64,000 nucleotides of DNA from Atrichornis clamosus (taxonomy: Eukaryota > Chordata > Aves > Passeriformes > Menuridae), in the NCBI GenBank assembly GCA_013400975.1, contig WBMZ01006398.1, positions 58,156 through 122,155 of the forward strand. The letters run 5' to 3'. This document shows, piece after piece, positions 1 through 14,000 of the stretch. A program made the translations under genes and the position numbers. The number at the start of each line of letters is the position of its first letter. Position 1 is the first letter of the stretch. A model generated the notes under the pieces. It searched no databases and was not told where the DNA came from. It saw only the letters and a program-made list of their open reading frames with translations.

Positions 1-3000
1 TAAACGCACAATATAGCTCTAGTTTCTAGAGGAGCTCTGAAGATTGTGGTTAGATACTGCACATGCTTTTCCCAAGTCCAACATATCATGAAACACTTTA
101 TAATAAATATTTAATGGCACTGTGCAGAGCAATAGCAAATTACAATGAGTGCTGTTCCACGAACCTCTCTTTTGTCTGCCCAATGACACCTTCTCAGACT
201 TACTGTGAAGTTTCTAACACCAAGACAATGAGAGAGTATTCGTTACTTAATTCCTTCACAACTTAAATGCTGTTCTGTGTTTATCACAATGTCAGACAAG
301 TGTCCAGAAAAGGAAAGTAGTAGGCATACTACGGAGAAGAGAGATGATCGAAGGAGGAAAAAAACCAGTTTGCTGGGTTTGAGACTTAGGAATCTGGTCT
401 TCTCACAGGAAACTCAAACCAGCACTGCATGGGCAGGCTCAGTATAGTGCAATGACAGCAATGCTGTTGGAATTTCCATGGGAAAAGTAACTACAGAGTT
501 ATACTGCAGAAGTACTTTCAATGTAGCCCTAAGCAGAAGCTCTCTAGTGTCTCAGACAGGCTGTTAAGAGCTGGACAGGGAGAGTTAATAAACTACCAGA
601 CATCTCTGAGTCCGGCTAGATATATAGAAGTACAAATACATAGTTGCTCCTTCTTACCCTTGGCATCCCATCCACTATTGGATTAGATTCAAATAGGATT
701 AAATACACAAGGAGTTATGACAGAAGTCAAAGGGTGAAGAAAGTTCTCATTGAATAAGAAAAATAGCACAGAGGACTGAATGCTACCTTCCTCAGACTTT
801 CAAACTTTCTTGTTGAGATTTCATAAATATTGTGAAATGCTCTGTGGTCTCTATTATTAACAAAATGTACCCAAAAGCCTTTGTTAACAGTCTGCTAAAC
901 CCCCTTGCCCTCCCTCTAGCCCCCCAGAATTGCCAATATTTGTGGTCAAAACCATAACAGACTGCAACAAGAAAAAAAAAAAGAAAAATCTAGGGGTATG
1001 TCCATGCTACCTTGTGTTATTTTGTGCTTTCATAGTGATCCTTAGTGATAATTTATGTTGATTTTTTTTCTTCAACATGTCCAAAACTTACCTTAAGAAA
1101 TAGGATACAATTCTTGGATCATACCTCAAGAGAACTTGCATATGAAAGGTGCAGGGTTGAGGCTTCCCAGAGACCATCAGGTGCTGCATATTTAGATTAA
1201 TATCATGAAAGCTGAGTGTTCTGGAAAACTATGAGGATCATTTCAAATCCTACTTTTAGGGACCCCAAACGGAATTTTATAAGGAGGCCATGAGGGGACC
1301 CTTTGGAGTGTCAGCCGATATATCAAATGAAAAATCCTAATAGCAGACCCAGCTAATTTGAAAAGTGACATTAACTTTCCTTGCCCTAATAGAACTGTCA
1401 GAAAACCTCTTTGACAAACAAAGTATTTTTTCTGGTCAGAAAATATCTATTTGCTCTGACTGAGTCTCTCCACAGGAATGCACTGTTTTAACAAAATTTA
1501 TTAAGAAAGCCTTTTTAGGTTCAGTATAAAATTGCTGATTAAGTGTGAAAGAGAAAAGCGGAGAGAGCTCCCACACACGCCCAGTTGCCTGGTGGCTAAA
1601 GCACACATTGCAATGCAAGAGCTTTGTGCTAGTCCCTAGTGATCCTTGAACATGGGTTTATCAAATAGAGGTGACAGCCTCAACTCTACAGACTGTTTTG
1701 AGATGTGGTCGTTTCTCCTATTGCTCTTTAGCATGAGGAGAAAATTTATGAAGTCTTAGGACCGTTACAAAATGTCAAGAAATGCAGTTCCACTCAGATG
1801 TATTTCTGAACTTGCAAGTTTCAGAATACAAAAGGTAAGTTGACCAACTCAAGTGGCAACATTTTCAACATGTTTTTTTAATGGAAACAGAGGAAAACTC
1901 AAAATCCAAGTGTGTTGCCATTAATGACAACAATCAAAGATTTCAAGATCTATAAAGTTTAAGGTGTTTTAGCATATTTTTTAATTGTCTTAAGACAAAG
2001 CAAAGCCCAATACCAAAGCAGGTTTCAGGATTCTGGAAGAGTGCTTGACAGATTAATCTATCTTCATCACAGAGAGTACTATAAAGCACAGGAGACATGC
2101 CATGGACTTTCACTTTTTGAAGACAGACAAATATAAGCTAATTTCATAGAAAAACATTTCTGAAGTAGCAGCCTCACACTACCCCTAAGTAAAACTAGGG
2201 GTTTCATTCAGCTACTGTCCTTACCCTAGCTATACTATATACCCTAGCTACATATATGTAAAGATGGAAAACCTGGACATGTGAGTTGTGTAACCACTGC
2301 CCTCCTTCTATAAATTGGTGAAGGCCTGGTTCTTGTCACTGAGTGCATACAGCATGTGGAAGAAGCAGTTTGTGAGTGGGAGTGGGACATGGATGCAAGG
2401 TATTGATGTTAAAATAGCGAATATTCCTCACAGCTTAACACTGCAGTGCTGGTTGGATGGCAAGATTGTGAAAAGGACAGATTTTAAAGGGTTTCCAGTA
2501 CTTAAGGGATGTGGTTTATGGATCTTAGATATCTAACCTCAGCTATCCATCTAGGCTTCTTATGTGGTCTGTGGAAAGTAATTGCATAGCCACGTGGTCA
2601 TTGAATCATCTTAATATAGGTCTGTATGATTAGCTGGGTGAATCACTTCCTGTAACAGCCTAACCCTCTCCATGCACTGGAAAAGTTGCACACATATCTG
2701 ATTACTTTGGATGCTTCACTTATAGATAAAGGAAGTTAGATGAAATGAAAGTCCTTTCTCCTTAGCACCGTAACTTGTGATTGTGTAATTTGTGAGCAAG
2801 GTATCTCAGTCTTTGTGAAAAACAGTGATGCTTGAGTTTCATGAAGTTTCTTGTTCTGTTTTGGGGGTACTCAGGTGTTAAAAGGGAAAGAATACAAGAT
2901 ATGAAATCTCATTCAGAACAGTGAGCTTTTTGCTGGGACAGCATCCGAGTCATATTCCTCAGTTTGTGATGGAATTCAGATTTTTCTCAGTCCTTGTGAA

Positions 3001-3328
3001 ATGGTGTCTCCTTTTGATTCATAGACAAGTATCTTGTTACTAGTAATTTCCTTCTGGTTTAAATGAGATGGACTGGCTGTTAATAAGCAGCACATCACAG
3101 CCTTAGGAAGAGTGAACTTTAGCGAATTTTTCTGGATATTTTACCTCGATTTCTAAGTGACCATTACTAAAATTCTAAGCAATCTAAAACCAAGTAAATA
3201 GAGGGGCTGGATGGCATCTCCTTGGATTTCTACATGTCTGTATTGAATTAAATGAACCTAAATCTCAGATTGACAGCTGGTCTTTTACAATATGGTTATA
3301 TATTATAATATTCTAATGGACTTTCAAT
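1..3328. other. Intergenic DNA, no gene seen
   Basis: AT-rich sequence with frequent stops in all frames. The open frames are short (73 codons or fewer) and resemble no protein I know. I recognise no repeat family or RNA gene here. It belongs to the long stretch upstream of decorin. Confidence 0.6.
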
Positions 3329-3624
3329 TTCCCTTCCCTTCCCTTCCCTTCCCTCATCTTTCCCAATTCTCTTCTTCTCCCTCATCTTTTCTTCTGTACA
3401 CATTTTCTTTGTTNNNNNNNNNNNNNNNNNNNNNNNNNNNNNNNNNNNNNNNNNNNNNNNNNNNNNNNNNNNNNNNNNNNNNNNNNNNNNNNNNNNNNNN
3501 NNNNNNNNNNNNNNNNNNNNNNNNNNNNNNNNNNNNNNNNNNNNNNNNNNNNNNNNNNCCCTTCCCTTCCCTTCCCTTCCCTTCCCTTCCCTTCCCTTCC
3601 CTTCCCTTCCCTTCCCTTCCCTTC
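3329..3624. repeat. (CCCTT)n microsatellite interrupted by an assembly gap
   Basis: Pentanucleotide CCCTT units are seen at about 3329-3354. A degenerate pyrimidine-rich stretch follows to 3413, then the N-run, then about 13 clean units from 3559 to 3622. One strand is pure pyrimidine and the other pure purine. The gap inside the array means its true length is unknown. Apparent open frames across it translate only the repeat and are not genes. Confidence 0.95.
3414..3558. other. Assembly gap (145 N)
   Basis: A run of 145 unresolved bases lies inside the CCCTT microsatellite. The gap length may be an estimate rather than a measurement. Confidence 0.99.
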
Positions 3625-6600
3625 TTTTAATAAGTATGTGGAAGCTATGTAAACTTTTGTCTGGCAGTTTTAGGGGCATTTTGCCTTAAAACAGCCATGG
3701 AGCATGGGAGTTAACAAAACAGAGTCCTACATGCTGTACACGGTACTTGCGCTGCAAGCAATACGACTGTTGTGAGAGGAAATGCAGCTTTTTATCTTAA
3801 AGGTCATAGGAGGTACTGTGTCAAATAAATCACTAGGTTTTGTGCATCTCTGGCTATTACATGTATGCTCCTGGAGATGCAAAATTCAAGACCTCTGGTG
3901 TTTTGCTGCGTGCTTGGGGGATTCACAGCGCTGGGGCCCAACTGCATGCTAAAATTGGATGGTTTAAAGTCAATTCCTTCTTGACATACCTTTCAAGTCT
4001 GAACAGATTGGAAGCCCTCAGGGTTCTGAATGTGACCTTCTCTGGAAGTAGTTTATGAGATTAACTCTCAAAGCACAGCTGGTCTCTGTCTCCTGTTATG
4101 CTACATATTAGTGATGCCATCAAACTCTATTTGGAAAAGCACAAAAATCTGCAAGCCTAAACTCAAATGTGACTGAGTAAAACTTGCCCCAAATTCTTTA
4201 TGTTTCCTTTGTCTTTGTCCAGAGTCCTTTACAGAAAATGCTTCCAGAAAGAATTCCATGGGTTAACATCATTTTGCATTGCTCTTTACAACTCTGGAGA
4301 GACTTCAGGTTTTCTTTTACGTACAGTGAGGTGTCTCAATATCATGGTGAGGAAAAGAAGCCCATTTCCCACAGATTTGTACAGAGACATTTTCTTCAGA
4401 GAGATCTGCTTCATAACACTGGTAGTAGTAGATGAACAGTTGTTAGGAAATAGGATTCAGCAACTAATCTAAAGAAATGTGAAGTAGAAACTTCCTTCTT
4501 GCTCACATCCTGTGATTAACTGCCAAGATCAATCCAAGGAGCTTTCTTTTAAATTGAATTTATTCAAAAGTCCACTATATAAACAGCATGGAAAGAATGA
4601 AAACTCAGACTTTGTTAGTTACATCACAGTTCCTGTTTGGCATTTACAGAGGGAGTCTGTGGCAGTCAGAACCAGAATAAGAGGAAAATTGAGTACTACA
4701 ATTGGCCAGTGTCTGGACAAAAATTGAGTGAATTAGAACGAAGTATTTGTCAAGACTCCTCCCTTTCAGTCATGCTTATTGAAATAGAGATTCCTGTATA
4801 GTTGCTCTCCCATGTGCCCTCTCATCTTGTTACTTGCTCTGGGATAGACCTGCCCTGAAAATTGTGCTCCTGCTATGGCGGCAGCTGATCCAAACACTAA
4901 AGTAGCCATAGTAAAACTACATCCCATGTATTCCACTGTTACACCTTAAAGCCCTGAAATGTTCCTGTTCCTTTGCTTGTTTGCTACTTTGTTTGTACCT
5001 GCATATGAGATTACATGACACCAAGGATCATCCCACAAAATATCCACTTTATGAGAGTCTTCAGGCCAATAGTTTTAATCCTGTAAAGATCACACTTTAT
5101 TGAAGGGTGGCACCTGGACAGCTATCACAGAAATGGCAGCAGACGAGTAAATAAGAAGTAAAATTTGGACACAAGATTGTAAGAAGTCATGGTTTTGGAG
5201 AACAACTGGGGCTTCCATATGTAAAAAAAAGCCAAGTTCCTCTCTGGATTTTTATCCAGCTCTTTCCTAGTACTAGAAGATAGCCTGTATGATATTATTT
5301 TAAAAGCTGCCTTTTTCCCCCCTCTTTATGTACTTTAAAGTATAATGACTTTGTGGCTCTGGTGGAAGCATCAGGCATCTGTTGTTACTCTGTTTTAAGA
5401 GCAAGCTGTCTTCTGTCTCACTGAGGCTAAAGGGTCTGGATAAAATTTCTTGGAATTTCTAGAACTAAAAAAAGGATGTGTTCTGATTTGCAGTTGAAGA
5501 TTTACTGGAAAAAATTACTAGTAAATCATCCTTACACACTGGGAGGAGGAGAGGATCTACCTCAGCCCTATCCCAGTCAAAGCCTCAAATACAAGTTTGT
5601 GTTGCTCAAACCCCTGGAAAATCAGGGGATTACTATTTAGATTTACTGACCAGTTGTAGGCACCCTTGACAAAGGTATCAGGTAGAAAAAGATACTTTCC
5701 TTCTAGTTCTGCATAAGCAGAAAAATGAAGTATGAATGACACACTAATAATCTCAGTAATTACAGGAATAACACTTCAGTTCCTCTTTGAAAATAGAAAT
5801 AGGCAATGTCGTTTGGAACAGACAAGAAAGAAAGTCTGGATACTTCCAGAAAAACCACATAGTCATTGACAGTCACAGGCCAGACGCATTCTGATGAATG
5901 TTATTTATAATGTTCTTATAATTTAGAACATGTGACAGAGCAAATGAATGACTGCACTGGAGAAAGAGGACAATCAGCAAGGATGCAAAATTACACTTGG
6001 CACAGTTTACTTCACCTCAGGGATTTCTAGAGAATCAGTCTTTCATTTTAGCATGAGCCCAAACCCAGGGTTTTTTTAACAATCTATAACTTCTGTGGCT
6101 GGTTGTTAGAAATGTGGGTTAAAAAGAACTTCGAGACACAGCTGCACTTCCAAAACCTATGTCAAGATCTGGATTGTTCACTTTCCTGGGGCAGGGGAGA
6201 GGAAGAGAAAAAAGTAATTAAAGCGAATATTTTCTTCCTTACATTTATTCTCTGCAGTAATAAAAGATTCTAGATCAAAGTGGTGTTTTGTTAGCAGTAT
6301 CCAAGTCAAGCCTCAACTAAAGACAAATCCAAATGGTGTCTTTTTGATCTTTTGCAGTTTCATTCTTGAAACCACTCCCTTAATGCTCTTCATACCTTCC
6401 AGTATATGAGCTTGGATGATAGAAGACTTTCCCCACTGTTAAACAGGGGCTGATCAACCCCTCTTGGGGCTAAAATCAGTAGGATTGTCTTTGAATGGAG
6501 GGTCTGCATGTTGAGTATCCTTCACCACTCTTCCCTGTGTAAAACAAGCACTCTGGAGAAACAACAAGCAGCAGTCTTTAACTCTATGATGTGAACTATG

Positions 6601-9600
6601 GACACACACAGACCAATGGGCTGACCAAGCATTTGTTTTCAACATTTCTGTGGATTACTGGTAGCCTTTCTTTATCTGCATATGTAGTTCTGTGATTTGA
6701 CAACTTAAAGAGAGTTAAACAGCATCAGTGATCAGGGTCTATCTCTGCCCTGAACTTTAGTTAATGTATGTATAATTGGCTGTGGAATGTTGTTTTCATA
6801 TCAAAACCAAAACCAAAATCAGTGCTATGTGAGCAATTTAACTACAGAAGTCTTTAATGTTTACTGCAGTTGTAATTAGACTTTCAGCAGACATTTTCAA
6901 ACATCCAACTACAATCAAGGAAAATGTGAAACCTGATAGAAGGCAGTGGGGGAACTGTACAAGCAGAGATTTTAGTTTCTATGCAGGACATATGAAAAAA
7001 GCTACCACAGCACTGTGGCAGCTTGATATTTCTGAAAGAAACCTCAGAGTGTAGCCCTGAAAAAGATATGTGGTAAAAATTTTGGTTTATAAATTTTATT
7101 TCTGGTTTGCCATTTAACAGGAAGTATTCAAGAATATTTTAAACCAGTCAGTCTCATTTGAGGACAATACTGGAAGTGGCTTTCTGAAAGTAGCTGAGGT
7201 GCAACAACTGTGAAATAAGAATACCAGAACCTGCTCTTTTGCAGCAAGGTTTTCCTGATCTGTTCTAGAAACAAGATCACATCCAGTGTGGCAAGATGGC
7301 TAGATACGTTGTCCTTGATATGAATGATTGGCTGAATTACAGGACATGAGGGAATGAGGCCCCAGAATACATAGATATGTCTACAAACACACATTAACAT
7401 ATACATAGGAATAAACATATTTGTTTTAAACACTCCTATGCAGAAGCATGCCTTTACCAGACATACATTTGCACACCAATAACAAGCAGAACCACTGCTT
7501 TCAGATATCACTGCAAAACATGACGATATACAACTGGCAAACAGGCTGCAACAGCTGAAGAGCTGCTTTTAATTAACCTCAGTGCATGACGATAATGGAA
7601 GTGCATTTCTCTTTTCCTGTTGAATGAAGATGCACTGATTCAGCAGTAATTGAACCCTAAACACTTTGTAAAGTACTTCTGGGAGGAACTTCAGGAAATG
7701 TCAGCAAAGTCATTTGTGAGTCATTAAGAAGAAGGAGAGAGGACTCTGTTGAAGCCGATCTTCTCCGTCCCAGATCACAAAGGGAAGGCAGTGATAGTTC
7801 CTGGCCATCTTAAGTGCCCTACTTGGCATAACCAGCCCACGTTGCTAGTTTTCTGAAAGTAGTTGTTACGAGACAATAGGGTAGTCTGATGTGGTCTAAG
7901 ATTTCTTAATCAAAGGCGCTCTTGTCTAACAGCTCTTTTACCCATTGCAGTAGAATTGTTTTTATAGTGCTTATGTTAGAAAAGCAGGACTGCATTTATG
8001 TTTCTGCTTTGTGACTGCCAGAGCCCTCAAGTGCTTTATTATAGTACATTGCCAGTTTTGTTGTAACTAAGGTGGAGAACTACTTGTGTTTGCAAGTTGG
8101 GTTTTTTTTCATGTAAGACCATAAACTCTTTCTGGTCTTGTCTAGAATTTCTCATGATGCAGGATTGGTTTTGTGGTCCCGACCTGGTTCAATAAGCAAA
8201 AGTTTCTTAAGATACAACTTTCTAAATGAAACAGCATGAAATCTGTTGCTATGTCTACATGTAAAGAGCTATGTAGCTGCCTATGGAGTCACAAAGCCTG
8301 GCTTCTCCCCTATCCCAGGACATTTCAGGTGCTCAGTGCAAAACTGCTCCTTCCATGGGAAACAAGACTAGGGAAGACATGCTTCGTTAAATTTAAAAAA
8401 AAAAAAAAAAAGCAAGAAGAAAAAAGAAGAAAAAAGGGAAAGAGATTAGTCTTTGCAGAGAGTTATGCTTAGCTGTAAGGCACCAGATGAATTGAAGCGA
8501 GCACTGGCAGGCAGAATTTCCCAGCAAGTATCTGCCGCCCATGAGCCAGGGGTTATATGAACTTAATTGCTCTAGGGAACATACTTTGGTTGCTGATTCC
8601 ATGTCACACCCAAGCAATGTAAACCTGAATCCTGCTCTTGACTGAAATTTGAGAAATGTCTGCAGGCGTTTCACTAAAATGCAGCTTTGCTGAAGGAGTG
8701 TGCGTGCATGGAAAAAATGCATTCAGAGTCTACCAGCTAACTAGAAGCTGGTTGTGAAAAGAACACGTAAGATGTGTGTGCTGGATGGGAAGCGTTGGAT
8801 GAATATCAAGCAGCAGCTTTGGGAAAGAAGGAGGAACTGCAGAGAAATAGAGAATAATGGAATAAGAAATCAGGGAGAAGTTAAAGGGTAATGGAGGGAG
8901 CTGGGAGTTTAGGGCAGCAGAAAGAGGAAGGAAGCAAGTGAGGGAGGTAGTGGAATGTCAGATGTGGCTGGGACCAGAGGTCACTTTGCTCTTCCTTCCC
9001 ATATGTGTTCTGGGTTGCAGAGCCTGGTCACGGGTCAACAGTGCCCTCCTCCTGTCTCCAGATTTCTCAGAAATTGGGCTAGGTAAGAAGCAAATAAAGA
9101 GAGATCATATGGATTTAATCTTTAGAAAAGGAGGTCATTTAAAGGTAAGGCATGGACAACATGAAGAATGTTGGTGTCCTGGATGACATATTGTTAGCAG
9201 AGAAAGTCCTTGAACGTGCATGGATTAGAGAGAGCAAGCAGAAAAGAAAACTGACTGAAAAAGATGCAGTATTTCATTTCAGTGATTTCCTAGGCAAGAC
9301 CTTTTTGAATGACAGCTCCACAACCCAGAAAAATGTCAAAACTTCTTTTATTTCTAGTATCTTCTACAACAGAGGATGCTAAAAAGAATAAGCTCCTGTT
9401 ATGTACTGCCTGGCATCTGCAGAGTTATTAGCTCAAGGAGAAAGGGAGCAAAGGAAGAAGAGGGGGAGATTGAGGAAACAACTGAAAAAAGTAGGTAAAT
9501 TTCAGGTAGCTTGTCAGGAGGGAAGGAAAGATGAAGGAGAGAGATCATATATTTGGATTTTCCCTACAGTATCAATTTTTCATCAAAAAATGAAATTTTT

Positions 9601-10479
9601 CTGTAAGTGTTTGTATGGATTGTGCAGATTTTCTATCAGGTAAGTGGCTGTTTGATAGTGCTGACAGATGAGATGTGGTTGCTCTCAGTCAGAAAGTCCA
9701 TCCAGGCTGCCATACATCCAAAAGTCTCAGAAAAAGTCTCAGTCCTAAGCAACTGCATGGTGCAATGCACCTGCATGGATCTGAAAAGCTCTGGACCTAC
9801 TTTGTGTCTGCTTCCTAGGCGAGCAGCTATGCTCATCGTCATTGTCCTGAAATCATTAGATTTACTCTGCAAAATCTAATGGTGTAAAATGTGCACAGTA
9901 AGTTGATCCAACACATCCTGAGTGCATTACTTAGCACAGACACCTGTACATCAGGACTGGAAAGAAGTGTGGCAGCCCCAGATAACTCTTCTTTTCCAAG
10001 CCTTTTAATTTGCTATAGCTACTATTTACTCTACACATTTGTGATTTATCTCAGAAACCTTGTTATAAAGTACAAAATGTAGGTATTTCCCTATTATCTT
10101 AACCGCTTGTCACAGTGAAAGGTATACTGGAAGGAGTAGTAGTAATTAGGAGTTCCAATAGTAACCATGTTGCCTTAGAAAGAGAAATATTAGGTTATCA
10201 CTCTGACTCCTGAAGAAACACAGGATTAACCGATGTGGAAGGCGGTAACAACATGGGAGAAAATGTAGTTTTCTTCCAGTGAGAACTGGAGTAGGTGGAG
10301 TGTTTGTCCCACCAGTCCAGGGACCTCCATACTTATTTTTAATGCAGCAAAAGGGAGAAGCTTTATTAAGAAAGTTCATGATGTTTTCTAGATCAGACAC
10401 CTCTTTCCATTGCAAATTTCTTAAGACATTTAGCATATTATCCTATGCATTTCCCTCCAGGACTTAGTGTGACCATATG
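3625..10479. other. Intergenic DNA, no gene seen
   Basis: AT-rich sequence without a recognisable gene, RNA or clear repeat apart from the purine tract listed separately. The longest open frame (minus strand, 7128-7511, 127 codons) has no recognisable domain and no supporting splice or start context. Confidence 0.55.
8395..8445. repeat. Poly-A / purine-rich low-complexity tract
   Basis: A run of 17 A is followed by GAA/AAG-rich sequence that is almost purely purine on the + strand. No retroposon body is visible upstream, so I treat it as simple sequence rather than a SINE tail. Confidence 0.8.
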
Positions 10480-11085
10480 TTGGTAAAAGATGGTAGCCCG
10501 TCCTTGCGATCCTGGTGGTCCCGGTCTGTGATGAATTTAGAAAATAACTGTCTGTCACACTCAGGGGATCCTTTTACCCCCCTGCCCGTGCTGATATGGG
10601 GCCAATGGGCAAACACCTTCTCATCTTGCAGTCACCGTAGCACTGGTGCTAGGTGTGAGTGGAGGAACCCGCAGAGCAGGGAGGGGACAGTGGCTCCCCA
10701 CCTGGCTCTTCTCAGTGGCCCCCGCTCAGTGAGAGGCTCTGTTCATGCTGAGCGAAGCTCTCTGGCAACCTCTGAAGAAGTCGGGCTGTCTGCGGCAAGC
10801 TTCTGCAGGCCGCTCACTGGGGGTTGTGGATTGGAACAGCTCATTGCAAGCAGCCATGTTCAACACTCACACAGCAGGCCTGGCTGGGCCGGCCCTGCGT
10901 CTGCGAGCAGCTGCTGCAGTGCTGCGCTGGTGGCTCCCTGAGGAGGCTCCTGCCGACCCCGGACAAGATGGGCACACTGGCCACTTGCTGCTCATGGCTT
11001 CTAGACAAAAGCAAGGTCAAAAAAATCATTGAAAGGCAAGCTCTAATGGGAAAATTGCACATCCTGATTGAACTGTGAAAGAGTA
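10480..11085. other. GC-rich islet of unknown nature
   Basis: About 600 bases are clearly richer in G+C and CpG than their surroundings. Overlapping open frames exist on both strands (for example 10477-10941 and 10824-11078 on +), but none matches a family I recognise, and GC-rich sequence gives long chance frames. It could be a regulatory islet, a non-coding RNA exon or an old retrocopy. I cannot tell these apart from sequence alone. Confidence 0.35.
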
Positions 11086-14000
11086 AAGGCTCTTCAATGT
11101 CAGTACCGCTAATTGCTGACAGTAGTTGCAGCGTCAATAACAAACACTGCCCTTGGTGAAGCAATCAGTGCAATAGTGCCACGAAGTGTGAAGTGCCCTT
11201 TGTAAATGCTGAGCAAGACACTTACTGTAGTGTGTGAAGCATTGGGAAAGATTGGGTAGGAATCTATGAGATCATTCATATTTTCAGTTTTCTGCTTTCA
11301 GCCATAAGTTTCCCTTACTTCATGCAATTGAAATTGTCTGGGGAACTGTACAGAGAGAAAGAAATCTGGCAGGAGAGATTATTTTTCACAATAGTAAACA
11401 TGGTGATTCCAAAGCTCCCTGGTATATTCACCACCTACCAGTTTGAAACTATTCAGAGCGCTAAATCCCTTTTAACATAAGAGCTTTCTAAATGCTATCA
11501 AGATATGAAAACTTCTTCTGAACTTTCTGTCACTTGCAATATTTGATATTACCTTGTTATTTCTAGAATGTAGATAATAGAAGCTTAGTCCTGGATTTCA
11601 AAGTTAAGCCTGTAAGCTGGTCTGTGGTTTCCTACTAAACAGACAGTCAGAAAATAAGACTTATGTGGAAAAGCTGAGAGAACTGGGTCTGTTTAGTCTG
11701 GAAATGAGAAGTCGAAAAAGCAAATGATAACAGGTATGCCAAGACAGCTGCCTGGAAAACAGTGACTGATTAGGTTCCTGGATCACAGAGAATAGGACGT
11801 GCAGAAAATGGTTTATTTTGATTCCAGACAAATTTAGATCAGTCATTAATTGAGCACTTGTATGGTTACTTAAAGAAATTGCAGAATTCCTTTAAACACC
11901 TAAGATATATTCATTCAAATGCACAGATATCTGGTGTGGTGTAGGTATGCTTGAGTCTGCCCCCAAACACAAAGATGAGCTGATCATTTGCCTCTTGAGG
12001 CACCTTCCAACCATCTGCTTCTATGATGTTGTCCCAAGAAAACGTTACTGGGACAGCCCCTGAAACCTGCCAGTGCTGGAAGAAGATGTTATTCTACCTG
12101 ACATGAAGAAGAGAAAGGGAGGAGGCCGTGGAGGCCATGATACTCAGAGCAGTCAAGATGGTCATCAAAGGGAGCACCAGCAGCACAGCGTCTGAGCTCC
12201 CCATGGTACACGGTGTGGGTGAAGCTTGCTGTAGGTGTGCCAAGAGCATGGAGCAGTTGCCTTGTAGTCCTGTGGTGCCCACATGGGCTGTTGCTTCCTC
12301 TGTCCCATCCATGCACCATGGGAGCTGGGTGTAGCCAATCAAAAGAGGAAAAAGCAAGCAGAAAGAGAAAGACCACTCTCTCTCTCTGCCTTGGCTGTCC
12401 GAGAAGTCTGACCAAAGCTCCCACCAGTAGATATGATGCCGGATGAAACAAAGACTTTCCCTGTTCCTGCTCTGTCACTGTAGCTGTCCCATCTTTCTTA
12501 GCTGCCCTCTGCTCCCATACAGCCTTCATTTTGATCATTCCACCACTACTTCACTTTCTGAGATCCTGTGGGACCTCTATGGGACAGCCCCAGACATTTT
12601 CTTTTAATGAATGCTCTAGATCCTATCTGGATCGAAATCCTCATGTTTGTCCTCTTATGGATGATGCTGTGCTCTTGTCACAATGAGTTAAAGAGTGCTA
12701 TAGGAGACACACACTGAGTGAAAACAAAATAACTCAAAGACTCAAACAATTCTGTTGTGCAGAAGTTTGGTAGAAGTTTCTTAAAACTCCTTTTTTTTCC
12801 CCTCCTGTTTTAATGATGACCGCATTTCCCAATCTTGTGCAGAAGTGGAAATTCCAAAATGTTCATGGAAAAATTTTACTTGTGGTCTATGACCAAGCCA
12901 TAAGCATAAAGTACTGGAAACACAGTGAGAGCATTCTACCCATCATCTTGGAAAAGCGTAGCAATATTTATTTATTTATTACCTAGACCAGCTCAAGCAT
13001 TTAAGCGGTAAGCACCAGGGCTTCTCAGACATTTATTTATAGCATATTTTTCTATTTCATAAACAAGAGAGTTCATATTTGTGATTGCCAGCATATCCTT
13101 CTGTCCTCTGTACTGGTTCAGCATGGTCTTAACAAACCACTAAATAAAACACCTTCCAAATTTCCAAACTAGTTTTGCATTCATCAGGGTGCTGCAAGCA
13201 GCCTCAGGGCAGGATTAGCTCAACCAGCTAGTCTACATCATGAGATGAAACTTAGAAGGTTTCCTTCTGTCCCTGGAGTTGCTTTTTCCTACATTCTCTG
13301 GAATTTATTGACAAGCTTCAGAACTGTCATGGTGGTGACATTGTCTTGTCTACTTCCCTGCTTTTAAGTCTCCCTGATTCTTTGCTTAATGGGAAGCTAT
13401 CAAAATACTGCCTTGGTCAATTTTTAATTTGATCTCAATTTGCCGAAACCATGAACTTGTTCTTCCGGTGGTTATTTTTATTTGGTACTTACCTTACCAC
13501 TGCTACATTATTTTTATCTTTTAATCTATATTTTTCTCAGACATTAGAGTGATACCTTTCTGTACTGAAAGTAATTCAGAATTTTGCTATTTGCTACTGA
13601 GCAACCAAGGTTTCATATTTACCTTGAAACTTCATGAAATTAGACTGATTTTTGCAAAAGGTAGAGCCTATATCTTTAATTTCTATCTGCTTCTGACAAC
13701 AGTTTCAACCAAAAAAACAACCAGTTCTGTACTCTCATAAGTTTGTGGAGGCAATTTCACCAATGTTACTCAAACTCTGCTGAGGCATTGCAGTTATCTG
13801 AAGCTCTGGCTTTGAGGGTGCCAGTCGTCTTATTGTAGGAAGAAGCTTAACGGTTTCTTCCATTTAGCCAGAATGAAGAGAAAATCAAATACTCAAGGCT
13901 TATAAACTAGTTCAATCAGAACATCTTTGTGATTACTGTATGAAAGATGTAGGCTGAGGGGTACAAAGGCAACATTTAATTTAGCTCTGAGAGGGGTGTT

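Noticed and set aside
3292..3679. Open frames on both strands across the CCCTT repeat and N gap
   Set aside because: They translate simple repeat and unresolved bases only.
7128..7511. 127-codon minus-strand frame
   Set aside because: No known motif, no splice context, and residue use looks like translated AT-rich intergenic DNA.
12089..12538. 149-codon minus-strand frame
   Set aside because: No recognisable domain; it overlaps in another frame the hydrophobic one mentioned in the findings, and both cannot be supported. Composition favours long chance frames.
12049..12595. Short direct repeat 'gggacagcccc' on both sides of a 530-bp segment
   Set aside because: Eleven shared bases are not enough to call an LTR or target-site duplication, and the inner ends lack LTR features.
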